Part shown: in pieces, positions 35,929 through 43,832 of the stretch
Position numbering within the stretch: the stretch's first letter is position 1
Layout: each line of letters starts with the position of its first letter
Assembly (NCBI RefSeq): GCF_016888165.1
Contig: NZ_JACSWC010000320.1
Coordinates: 1 to 64,000, forward strand
DNA: 64,000 nucleotides
Source: Halomicronema sp. CCY15110
GTDB taxonomy: Bacteria; Cyanobacteriota; Cyanobacteriia; Phormidesmidales; Phormidesmidaceae
Reading direction: 5' to 3'
Made by a program: the position numbers and the translations under genes
Notes under the pieces: generated by a model
What the model was told of the DNA's origin: nothing
Seen by the model: the letters and a program-made list of their open reading frames with translations, nothing else
Database searches by the model: none

Positions 35929-36559
35929 AGTTATCTAACGCACGATGATATTCTGGCGGAGTTTTTGGCCCAGTCAGTCTCAATACCTCATAGTCTTCTG
36001 CGTCATAGCTTTGACTTTGGTAGTACAGCACCACGGCGGCCAACTCAGGGCGAGTACGCTCCACCGCTGCGTGACATCCAGGATCAGATAGAGTCTTCTG
36101 TTCGACATATGCGATCTGAAGTCCCTCATCAGCATCCGTGACCACGACTGCTCCTGGGCCAAATTGCCGATAGCCTCGCCAAGAAAGTGCCAGTATCTGC
36201 GGGTAAAACTCATTGAGTCGCTGTAAGGCTGCTTTTGACATTGCACTATAGCTATCCACTTGGCTGCGCTCAACTAAAACCGCTGAAGGTGAATCAGAGA
36301 TTGTGCTGCTGGCAGCGTCGACCAACCTGGGGATGGACTGTACCTGTTGGCTGGCAGGTTGCACCCATTCCAGTAACTCTCCTGGCTGACATTGCAACGC
36401 TAAGCAAATTCCCTCGAGTCGATCAGGCGTAAGCCTGGGCATCTCTTCAGATTTCCTGAGTCGATAGACGGAATTCTCCGTAATGTCTAGCGCAAGCGCT
36501 AACTCCTTATTCCGCACTCCTCGAGCTGACATGACTTCGTTCAGCTTCCACAGAATCAC
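35918..36559 (-). CDS. XRE-family HTH transcriptional regulator
   Basis: 213 residues. The N-terminal Cro/C1-type HTH spans about 3-65 (RNKELALALDITENSVYRLR, then MPRLTPDRLEGICLALQC, a PGELLEW ending). The C-terminal 130 residues are not recognised and may sense a signal. It is divergent from the four-gene operon starting at 36745, and the shared 185-bp region carries a sigma70 promoter with an overlapping dyad, so it probably represses that operon. It overlaps the 3' end of the membrane-protein gene by 11 bp. Confidence 0.85.
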   Translation of the reverse strand: MILWKLNEVMSARGVRNKELALALDITENSVYRLRKSEEMPRLTPDRLEGICLALQCQPGELLEWVQPASQQVQSIPRLVDAASSTISDSPSAVLVERSQVDSYSAMSKAALQRLNEFYPQILALSWRGYRQFGPGAVVVTDADEGLQIAYVEQKTLSDPGCHAAVERTRPELAAVVLYYQSQSYDAEDYEVLRLTGPKTPPEYHRALDNFTQ

Positions 36560-36657
36560 GACTTACCCTCCAGGGAAATGGAAGACCCCACTGACATTGC
36601 AATCGTAGTTCAAAGGCGCGTTTATTCGTCACGCGTAGATTTATTTTGCTTCTCGTG

Positions 36658-36686
36658 TTGACTTTTTTCTACGTCTCATGTAGATT
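36658..36686 (+). promoter_or_regulatory. Sigma70-type promoter of the SepF/NACHT operon
   Basis: TTGACT (-35, 36658-36663), a 17-base spacer, then TAGATT (-10, 36681-36686), about 58 bases before the first gene's ATG. It is the best consensus promoter I see in the island. Confidence 0.7.
36669..36683. promoter_or_regulatory. Candidate operator overlapping the -10 element
   Basis: CTACGTCTCATGTAG is an imperfect dyad with CTAC/GTAG ends. A similar half-site, GCGTAGATTTAT, occurs at about 36634-36645 on the side of the divergent regulator. The position between -35 and -10 is ideal for repression by the adjacent XRE protein (inference). Confidence 0.45.
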
Positions 36687-36744
36687 AATGGTGTCGATGT
36701 TCCCCGTGGGTGACATCTAAGAAGTCTCAAAACAGGAACGCCTT

Positions 36745-37311
36745 ATGTTGAAGCAGGTAAAGACTCCACGTCAGTTCATCAACTCCAGTCAACGCCAATC
36801 TGAGCAGACCAAATCAGATCATCGGCAGGGCCTAGTGGCAGACGGCACGCGTTTTCTCAAAGATGGTCACTGGTGGGAGATTGACGCCCATGTGTCTGGT
36901 AAGTATGGTCCCTACTACCGCTGTCACCCTGTTTGTAATATCGAAAGCCGCTTTTTCGCCCATCACGAAATTAGCCAAGCCTTGACTGAGGAAAAGACCA
37001 TGCTGGCATCGAGTATGAAACCGCCTTCGAGAGACGTTCCTACGTGTTCTGGCGATCGTGGGTCTGGCCGGTTGGGGGAATTGGTTCCCATTTCACAGGC
37101 CCACGTTAAGTTAAGCCACACGAAGAGAAAAACTGTGAAAAATGGCAACTCTGAGTGCAAGTTGCTCGCGATCGGCACCCCAGCAGGTATCAAAGCTACG
37201 ATTCAAAATCTTCATAATCTGGGATTTGCCCACACCACTGATTGGAGTTCAGTGCAAAGAAAACCTCGATCTGATGAATTTATGAGCATCTTCACAGGGC
37301 GCAAGGTATAA
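36745..37311 (+). CDS. Conserved cyanobacterial-type protein, unknown function
   Basis: 188 residues in two parts. Residues 30-70 read GTRFLKDGHWWEIDAHVSGKY and continue through a Cys/His pair (CHPVC). The C-terminal 50 residues (LLAIGTPAGIKATIQNLHNLGFAH, then FMSIFTGRKV) resemble short stand-alone cyanobacterial proteins of unknown role. It may be a fusion of two such families, or nucleic-acid binding (weak inference). AGGAA precedes the ATG. First gene of a four-gene operon with gaps of only 23-39 bp. Confidence 0.65.
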   Translation: MLKQVKTPRQFINSSQRQSEQTKSDHRQGLVADGTRFLKDGHWWEIDAHVSGKYGPYYRCHPVCNIESRFFAHHEISQALTEEKTMLASSMKPPSRDVPTCSGDRGSGRLGELVPISQAHVKLSHTKRKTVKNGNSECKLLAIGTPAGIKATIQNLHNLGFAHTTDWSSVQRKPRSDEFMSIFTGRKV

Positions 37312-37346
37312 GCCTGCAGTACTTATTTATGTCAGAAAGGTGAGCC

Positions 37347-37814
37347 ATGAAAAAAGATCCGGCCTTAACTACCGCCATTATGCTGACTCACTATGGGTTC
37401 GACTTGAACGGTGGATCATTACCTTTAGTGATTAAGGAATGGCTAGATTTATATCCCAACAAGTGGGTTCTAGCTGCAGTCGTAGAAGCTTTATATCAAG
37501 GTCGATATAAAGCTAGTTCAGTAAATCGAATCCTTGATAACTGGTGTTCTCGAGGAAAAGCGTTGCCAAACTTTGATCACGACTTTGCGGACTACTTCTG
37601 CAGAAAAATAGTCAAAGCCTTGCTCGCAGAACTTGAACTTTACGAAAACCGCAAGAATGTACCCGAATTAGCCAATCAGCAGCCCGCATCAAGCCATCGA
37701 ACAGCTAGTGATTCTGAGTTAGAGCGAGACTTGAAATTCACCAAGATAACTACTCGAAAGCATTCCCCAAATCCAAATATTGCCGCATGTGCCAAACTTG
37801 TCAGTCAACTTTGA
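37347..37814 (+). CDS. Cyanobacterial hypothetical protein with DnaD-like helical look
   Basis: 155 residues. The core (20-95) reads GGSLPLVIKEWLDLYPNKWV, then AAVVEALYQGRYKASSVNRI and LDNWCSRGKALPNFDHDF. This pattern recurs in small cyanobacterial proteins and resembles DnaD/DnaB-type replication-initiation helices; the resemblance is by eye only. The C-terminal 50 residues are polar and probably disordered. A good ribosome binding site (AGGTGAG) precedes the ATG. Second gene of the XRE-controlled operon. Confidence 0.6.
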   Translation: MKKDPALTTAIMLTHYGFDLNGGSLPLVIKEWLDLYPNKWVLAAVVEALYQGRYKASSVNRILDNWCSRGKALPNFDHDFADYFCRKIVKALLAELELYENRKNVPELANQQPASSHRTASDSELERDLKFTKITTRKHSPNPNIAACAKLVSQL

Positions 37815-37853
37815 CTGATGCCAAGCCTAATCTAATCTACTCAAGGAGGCAGC

Positions 37854-38507
37854 ATGAAAAGGATGATTTTAGGCGTACTAGATGCGCTTGGCTGGTTAGA
37901 ACCAGAGGATAAAGATGCTAACTATAATGATCTTTGGCTCCAAGAAAATGAAGAGATTGTCAGAACGAGTCGGCATCCTAGACTTTCTGAAGAACCGACG
38001 TTTTTTCCTGATAATGATGACCGTGTAAGCCCTCAGGGTAGTTCCATGAGTCAGGTTCCATTCCCTGCTCAGATCGTTGACTTTCAGCGTAACCATCGCA
38101 ATGTCAGCCCTCCACTTCCTAAGCGAACTCAGGCATCCACTATTCCACTGCCGCAAACAAGTTTTAAGAATTTTACTGGTCTGGAAAAACAGCCATGTGA
38201 AGTCGCCATTATTAACCTGACAACCTTCGACGAAGTTGGAAAGGCCCTAAAAGAATTAGGCGAAAGAAAGCTCGTTATCGTCAATTTACTTTGCACGGCA
38301 GTTAGAGAAAAGCAGAGAGTTCTAGATGTCATTTCTGGTGGCACCAGCATTATTGATGGATCTGCTGAGAGAGTGGGCGAAGATACTTTTCTATTTGCCC
38401 CTAACACAATTCGAATCACCAATGAAGAATTAGAGACTGGTGATTTGACCGAACATTATGCAAACGATCTCCCACTTCAAGATCATTTGCTGGTGGAGGC
38501 TTGCTAA
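37854..38507 (+). CDS. SepF-like cell-division protein paralogue
   Basis: 217 residues with the SepF layout. An N-terminal amphipathic helix (MKRMILGVLDALGWLEP) is suited to membrane binding. A disordered linker (20-112) follows, then a SepF core (113-195): CEVAIINLTTFDEVGKALKE, KLVIVNLL and ERVGEDTFLFAPNTIRI. SepF tethers FtsZ to the membrane and is essential for division in cyanobacteria (Cdv2). The core is divergent (for example IISGGTSIIDGSAERVG), and the gene lies in an accessory operon, so I take it as a paralogue and not the housekeeping copy. The start has a strong AAGGAGG. Confidence 0.78.
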   Translation: MKRMILGVLDALGWLEPEDKDANYNDLWLQENEEIVRTSRHPRLSEEPTFFPDNDDRVSPQGSSMSQVPFPAQIVDFQRNHRNVSPPLPKRTQASTIPLPQTSFKNFTGLEKQPCEVAIINLTTFDEVGKALKELGERKLVIVNLLCTAVREKQRVLDVISGGTSIIDGSAERVGEDTFLFAPNTIRITNEELETGDLTEHYANDLPLQDHLLVEAC

Positions 38508-38530
38508 GCCTAGTCCAGTATTTTTAGCTC

Positions 38531-40633
38531 ATGGCAGTGGAGAGTAATAAAGTGTTTACCGCTGAATTGATTTCAAAGCTACTACTAATCTCATTCTCCT
38601 GTGCCTGGGACAACAAAATATGGGAAAAGGTTGACTTAAAAATTCGACAACTTATCTATGAAACCTCCAAGCAATATCAGAACAACTTCAAATCAAGATA
38701 CGGTAAGGTGAGATTGTCTGGAAGCAACACTGAGCGGGAACTGAGTGAGATCTACGTTCCAATTCCTTGCTCAGACTGTCATCATAAGCCCACTGCAGAG
38801 GAAAGTTATCGGTCTAAAGTCTTCAAACCAGAGTTGGCTATTGATGACACAGTCTGCTACAGATCAATTTTTGATCGTGTAAATGAAAATCAGTATCTAA
38901 TCTTAGTTGGAAAAGTCGGTTCAGGTAAGACATTAACCCTCAAATACATTGCTTTAGAAGCATTGAGCCAAGATGAGAACTGTCTTTATATTCACAATAA
39001 GATTCCTGTTTATCTAGATTTGAACAGTCACTTATATTCGGACAGAGAAATTCATGAAATAATTGTTGAAGAATTTGAAATCGCTGGAGTTCCAGATGCT
39101 CACAATTTTGCGGAAACCACTCTCAAGAGGGGAGACTTATTACTGCTGATTGACAGTGTTGATGATTTAAGTCAGTCTCAGCAATCAATTCGCCTAAGTG
39201 AAGTGAGTGCATTAGTAGAGAGATTTCCCAGCAATAGATATATCCTCGCAAGAAAAGAGGAAATTCCTTTCGGAAATTTACTGGGCTTTAATTCTTCTTA
39301 TGTACATCCCTTTGGAGAGTCTGAGATATTATCTTTCATTAACAAATGGTTTGATTGTCAAGATGATTCATTTGGGAAGCTCTTATTGAAAGTTTTTAGG
39401 GAGAGGGCCTTATTTCCGCTTGATTTCTTGAGGAGCCCACTGCTGCTCACAATTACGTGTAGCTCTTTCTCAAAAGCGAATGCGTCGTCTTCGAATGTTT
39501 TAGTGCTCTATGAAAATGCATTAAAAACGCTACTGATTGACTGGTCTAGAGAGAAAGGAATTGACACTTCTGATAATGTTGCCCACCTCAAAGAAGAAAT
39601 TTTGTCGAGACTGGCATTAAAGGCATCACAAAACCTAGACAATGCATCTCTGAAGATAGAGGTTATAGAAACTTTCAGTATTCCAGAAACGCGAAATTTA
39701 GATAGTACTGACTCTACTAATCCGAGTCAACTGCTGCATGAATTTCAATATAAGCATGGCATTTTAGAGCAGAACTCTGATGGCAGCTATCGTTTTGCAT
39801 TTCGAAGTATCCAAGAATATTTGACAGCTTACTCCATTATTTTCTTGAATCATTATTTAAATATCTTTTTGGAGAGTCATATTTCAGATCGTCAATGGAG
39901 AAACATATTTATCCTTGCTGCAGGGATTAAAAACTCGGATTTTTTGATTTCTTCTATGCTCAATCACATGAATTTTTTATTGATGACGCCTCGACTAAGA
40001 AAGTTAGCAAACCGAATTGAGGAAATGACAAGTACCACACAAAATACTGTCAGAGATAGCAGAAAAACAGGATTGATACTTTCTGTGTTGATCGACATCA
40101 TTATCACTTACCAAGATAACTGTAAATTCAGGAAAACTCTATTCTCCTGCAATAGTCAGATCAACAACATTCTCTCGAAAAGACAGAAAATCTCTATTGA
40201 AACCTATACGATAGACCCCAAGCTACTTAGATATTTAGATGAATTGGCTCTGATTAATATCTCAAATAGCCTGGCGAAGAAGCTTTTAAATTCAAATGCT
40301 CTCAAAGACACTGAAAAGATTCAAAAATTCAGTGATAAGCTTGAAAATATTTTGATCTTCTTAAGGGATAAATCAAAACATGAACTCACAGCTCGCCTGA
40401 GCCGTCAAAAAATCTCTGATTATCTTTATCAGTACTGGTTGACTTTACTTGACTTGAAGCCTGGCGATCTTGAATTTGAAACTGAAGACATTGAAGCCTT
40501 GAAAGACTACTTGTATGCGTATGATTTGATCTTCAAGTGTAAAGATTATTCGAGACAAATATCGCCCCAGATAGTCGATAAAATAGGCAAATCTTTTATG
40601 CCAATTAAACACGAATTTAAACCATCACAATAA
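38531..40633 (+). CDS. NACHT-type STAND ATPase
   Basis: 700 residues. The central NTPase has a Walker A motif GKVGSGKT (about 127-134), Walker B LLLLIDSVDDL (about 203-212), the sensor region YILARKEE, FLRSPLLLTITC and the NACHT-associated helical motif FRSIQEYLTAY (about 424). The N-terminal 110 residues and the C-terminal 270 helical residues are not recognised; no LRR, TPR or WD repeats are visible. NACHT proteins are NLR-like switches, and many bacterial ones sense phage and trigger dormancy or death. Fourth gene of the operon, 23 bp after the SepF-like gene. AT-rich compared with the chromosome. Confidence 0.8.
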   Translation: MAVESNKVFTAELISKLLLISFSCAWDNKIWEKVDLKIRQLIYETSKQYQNNFKSRYGKVRLSGSNTERELSEIYVPIPCSDCHHKPTAEESYRSKVFKPELAIDDTVCYRSIFDRVNENQYLILVGKVGSGKTLTLKYIALEALSQDENCLYIHNKIPVYLDLNSHLYSDREIHEIIVEEFEIAGVPDAHNFAETTLKRGDLLLLIDSVDDLSQSQQSIRLSEVSALVERFPSNRYILARKEEIPFGNLLGFNSSYVHPFGESEILSFINKWFDCQDDSFGKLLLKVFRERALFPLDFLRSPLLLTITCSSFSKANASSSNVLVLYENALKTLLIDWSREKGIDTSDNVAHLKEEILSRLALKASQNLDNASLKIEVIETFSIPETRNLDSTDSTNPSQLLHEFQYKHGILEQNSDGSYRFAFRSIQEYLTAYSIIFLNHYLNIFLESHISDRQWRNIFILAAGIKNSDFLISSMLNHMNFLLMTPRLRKLANRIEEMTSTTQNTVRDSRKTGLILSVLIDIIITYQDNCKFRKTLFSCNSQINNILSKRQKISIETYTIDPKLLRYLDELALINISNSLAKKLLNSNALKDTEKIQKFSDKLENILIFLRDKSKHELTARLSRQKISDYLYQYWLTLLDLKPGDLEFETEDIEALKDYLYAYDLIFKCKDYSRQISPQIVDKIGKSFMPIKHEFKPSQ

Positions 40634-40728
40634 TTTCAGAGAATCTGTGAATCCAAGCGCATCTACTGCCATAATAGTTTCTTGTTCTTTCAATAAAGAA
40701 TGTTTGCACGATTTCATGTTGGTCTTCT

Positions 40729-41649
40729 TTAATACTTAGGGCCAACCGTCAGGTTCAAAATCCTCGATTCACCATTTTCGCTGTGATACTTATTCGCCCA
40801 ATCAAGGAGAAAAACATCTAGTTCTTTATAAGCTTCTTCCTGATCTTCGGGTCTAATTTGCAGCATTTCAAGTGCCCTAAAAACATTTCGACTCTTCTGA
40901 GCCCATAGCCTCATGCTCTTAAAGAAGTCTAATGTATCTCGAATAACTTCTCCAACCCTGGAGCTATATTGATTGGGAGAATAGGTTGTTTTTGCTAACA
41001 AAAAAACGGATTCGTTCGTTTGTTCAAGCTTAACTCTCAGTACCGTCCCAGAACTTAATAAACAGTATTTCATGTGCTCTGCCATCGCATCGCTAAGAAC
41101 AGAGGCTTGATTGTTCACTTTTTCACTTATATAGCAAGAATGCATCTCTTCTAAGACTTCCATAAACTGATGATTGCTGAGCACTAAGGCCGAAGGTGTT
41201 GCCTGGGGCAACATATTTTCAAGATAGGTCAACTCTCTTCTAGTGATCTCGTAGTTCTTAAATCTAGGCCCACTTACGTATGGGTACTTTTTTATCCACA
41301 TATGGGGGAACCCAATCAAATAGCGTGGTTCTTTTGAACCAAATGACTTTAGCTCATCTCCATCTATGATCGCCGATTCGACTTCCCTGACAATTGCTTT
41401 AACTCGCTTTGTCTCAACGTGGTGAATCAGACCAGTCCGGCGCAACTTTCTATCTTGTTCCAGGTATGTAGTGTATATGGCAAGCTTCGCTGCAGTAGTC
41501 GCCGCATCCAAGAAAGAGCCATAGCGATGGCCTGAAAACTTCATCGATGCTACAGCGATATAAAGCAGCAGATGATCTATGTCATCAGACAACACAGATT
41601 CTACAAGCTTGTAATGGCTATTGCCGAGCAACTCATTTATTTTATTCAT
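40729..41649 (-). CDS. Unrecognised 306-residue protein
   Basis: 306 residues, soluble and mostly helical by composition, with charged stretches (KLRRTGLIHHVETKRVKAIV, EVESAIIDGDELKSF). No motif that I recognise. It is convergent with the NACHT gene (95-bp gap) and equally AT-rich. The normal codon use, full-length frame and strong hairpin terminators around it suggest a real gene. It could be part of the NACHT system or an independent cargo gene. Confidence 0.6.
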   Translation of the reverse strand: MNKINELLGNSHYKLVESVLSDDIDHLLLYIAVASMKFSGHRYGSFLDAATTAAKLAIYTTYLEQDRKLRRTGLIHHVETKRVKAIVREVESAIIDGDELKSFGSKEPRYLIGFPHMWIKKYPYVSGPRFKNYEITRRELTYLENMLPQATPSALVLSNHQFMEVLEEMHSCYISEKVNNQASVLSDAMAEHMKYCLLSSGTVLRVKLEQTNESVFLLAKTTYSPNQYSSRVGEVIRDTLDFFKSMRLWAQKSRNVFRALEMLQIRPEDQEEAYKELDVFLLDWANKYHSENGESRILNLTVGPKY

Positions 41650-41823
41650 TCTAAATTTGATTTATTGAAAATTTATTAAACAGGTTTTTGATAAAAAAAT
41701 TATACTCTAAGCTAAGTCGTTGTAGATAAACTCTGCCTAGATATAAGCCTGATGAATTTCGAATCGGCAAAGCAACACTCTTGTTTGATTACGAATCTCT
41801 ATGCGACCACAAAGACACTCGCT

Positions 41824-41882
41824 AAATTGGCCTCTCAAGATCTCAGTCACTATCTGATGATCTTGAGAGGCCAATTTTTAAG
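41824..41882. terminator. Very strong bidirectional hairpin
   Basis: AAATTGGCCTCTCAAGATC (41824-41842) pairs perfectly with its complement at 41859-41877 (19 bp), and the loop adds a further TCAG/CTGA stem. It is followed by TTTAA on the plus side and preceded by A-rich sequence, so it can stop transcripts either way. No plus-strand gene ends nearby, which is odd. The rest of 41650-42252 holds the MITE-like element and the terminator of the gene at 42253. Confidence 0.7.
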
Positions 41883-42020
41883 CTTATTATTTTTCTCTAG
41901 TTTCTATTTCTAAGGTTGGGATGGCGATTATATGTAGAAATGCAATAGTAGACTTTTGGCAAACAACTGTTGATTGTGCCTTGGAAGTGGTAAAAACGTA
42001 TTTAGTGAGTTAAATACTCA

Positions 42021-42151
42021 TGATACAGCTTATCTATTGGAACTACAGCGTTTCTCCGCTGGATGAGGTACAAGTCTAGATCTAAAACTCAAGCGTGACA
42101 AGGACTTCAGGGATTACGTTGTACCTCACGGGCTCAGGAACTGCTGTATCA
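42021..42151. mobile_element. MITE-like foldback element, about 131 bp
   Basis: Ends TGATACAGC (42021-42029) and GCTGTATCA (42143-42151) are perfect inverted repeats. Inside, TGAGGTACAA (42064-42073) and TTGTACCTCA (42119-42128) are a second perfect pair. No ORF is present and no clear target-site duplication is seen. The nested palindromic design is that of a non-autonomous miniature transposon or a structured repeat. Confidence 0.5.
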
Positions 42152-42180
42152 GTTTATAAAATTGATATTTTTGGATAAAA

Positions 42181-42219
42181 ATTCACTTGGGCTATACTAA
42201 AGATATAGCCCAAGTGAAT
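42181..42219 (-). terminator. Rho-independent terminator of the 42253-43191 gene
   Basis: ATTCACTTGGGCTATA (42181-42196), a 7-base loop, and the perfect complement at 42204-42219 (16 bp). On the minus strand the stem is followed by a T-rich run. It begins 33 bp beyond the stop codon. Confidence 0.8.
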
Positions 42220-42252
42220 GATTTTACGTTTGGCCAGAGATTTTTTATTATG

Positions 42253-43191
42253 CTACAGCGTAAAAAATACTCCCGGCTCTGTCAACCCTGACTTTGATCT
42301 GCCAGATCCGCGATTACTGTCATTTAACCGCTTAGCTTGTTGGCCGCTGTTGTGATCTCTCGATGAGTTTGAAGAACTTTGAGGTCGCTTTGTCACCCAG
42401 AAACTGTCCAATTCACCCGTTGATGAAGTCTGCTGATTCGCAGGCTGAGAAGAACGAGCTATTTCCTTTGATTGCGGTTTCAAAGAGGGACTTGAAGCGC
42501 TTGGCTCAATTTCGAGGTCTGTGTCGCTAGTCCTTAAATATATTGTCTGTGTGGGAGAGTCTTCAGTATTCACTTCAGATTCTTGCCCAGATTTTGACTT
42601 CTCATCTGCTGTTGACTCACCAGTTAATCCTTTAGGTGTCTTATTGTTATCGCCTGACAAGGTAACTTCATGTTTTTCATCCTCAAGCAGTTGAGAGAGT
42701 TCTGTCTCGAAGGTGTCTACATCAAGGTTGCTTTCAGTGCATGCTGCTTCTGTCTCTTCTACTTCCTCTGGACTGCTTTCTTTACGCGCGAGCGTCGGTA
42801 CATGACCGTTGGTATGGAATGTATCAGCCTCAACGGTTTCTTGCTCTTGAATAGGATAAACACCGAGCTGCTGCCCATTAGCTGCTAAAACGTGTAACCT
42901 CGAAGTCTCTGTGAGCTTATTGGCAATTTCCAATAAAGGTTCTAGAAGTATTGTTTGAGATGCCGTCAACTTGATATCGCACAGGCATTCCATTGCTTTC
43001 AAGCTAATCCGTAAATCTAACTCAACCGCCTCATCCCAGTCTTCGCAGGGCTCGATGAGGTCGACAACAAAGGTAGATGAACTTTCTTCTAAATCTCCAG
43101 AAAGAATGGTGTATGCCTTGTGATAGCTAGGGTTTACGGTGCAACCACAGGCACTAAGGTTTATACACATCTGACATTGAGATAAGGCCAT
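42253..43191 (-). CDS. Unrecognised acidic protein with N-terminal Cys cluster
   Basis: 312 residues. The N-terminus MALSQCQMCINLSACGC holds four Cys (6, 9, 15, 17), a possible metal or Fe-S site. Residues 20-115 look folded (DLIEPCEDWDEAVELDLRIS). From 116 on the chain is acidic, Ser/Thr/Glu-rich and clearly disordered, ending in a basic Ser/Arg/Gly tail and GVFFTL. I know no such family. It ends at a strong terminator and lies between the MITE-like element and the IS. Confidence 0.6.
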   Translation of the reverse strand: MALSQCQMCINLSACGCTVNPSYHKAYTILSGDLEESSSTFVVDLIEPCEDWDEAVELDLRISLKAMECLCDIKLTASQTILLEPLLEIANKLTETSRLHVLAANGQQLGVYPIQEQETVEADTFHTNGHVPTLARKESSPEEVEETEAACTESNLDVDTFETELSQLLEDEKHEVTLSGDNNKTPKGLTGESTADEKSKSGQESEVNTEDSPTQTIYLRTSDTDLEIEPSASSPSLKPQSKEIARSSQPANQQTSSTGELDSFWVTKRPQSSSNSSRDHNSGQQAKRLNDSNRGSGRSKSGLTEPGVFFTL

Positions 43192-43830
43192 TTTGTTTTT
43201 TCCTTAAACGACAAACATGCCCTATGCTTGCTAGGGCAATGGCCCACAGAATAGAGGGTCTTTTCCGAATAAACACTTTCGGGGCATGATTTCTAGGATT
43301 TTTCTTGCATTTCTCAAAAAACGCAGTATAATGCAAAGCTTTGCGTGATTATAGGGCTGCTTATTAGGAACTGATGCATTCCCCAAGTGTCCCCAAAGTT
43401 GTCTTGGCTAATAGTTTTCAGGTCAATTTCAAAGCTGCTGGCAATGATGATGGTCCGTGTCTTGTGTGAATTAGCTTCACTTCAATAACTTATTTGGGGA
43501 TGAAGTGTTTTGTGGTCAATCTGGGACGATATTTTGGAGTCAATCGTGTTGACCACCGTTTTGCTGAGGATTGTTGTTAGAAACTTGACATGTAAGAGTA
43601 TTGCCTGCGGGCGCAGAGAGCAGATCAAAAGATTAGCTGCATAGGAAAATCTACTAAGCTATACAGCAGCTAGTCTTGCTATTGGAGCATCAGAGCAATA
43701 TTCCTAGAGACTCGGTTTCTGGGTTGACAAGTCCACCAGGTTGCATGGTTTCAGCTCAAGAAAATGTTTTTCTGTAACGAGCTTTTGGATCAAGCAGCCT
43801 ACAGAAATTAATGAAACGGGTGAAGAAGCT
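43192..43830. other. Gene-free AT-rich gap left of the IS element
   Basis: About 640 bases with no convincing ORF, tRNA or repeat. The part next to 43191 presumably carries the promoter of the acidic-protein gene. Confidence 0.5.
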
Positions 43831-43832
43831 TA

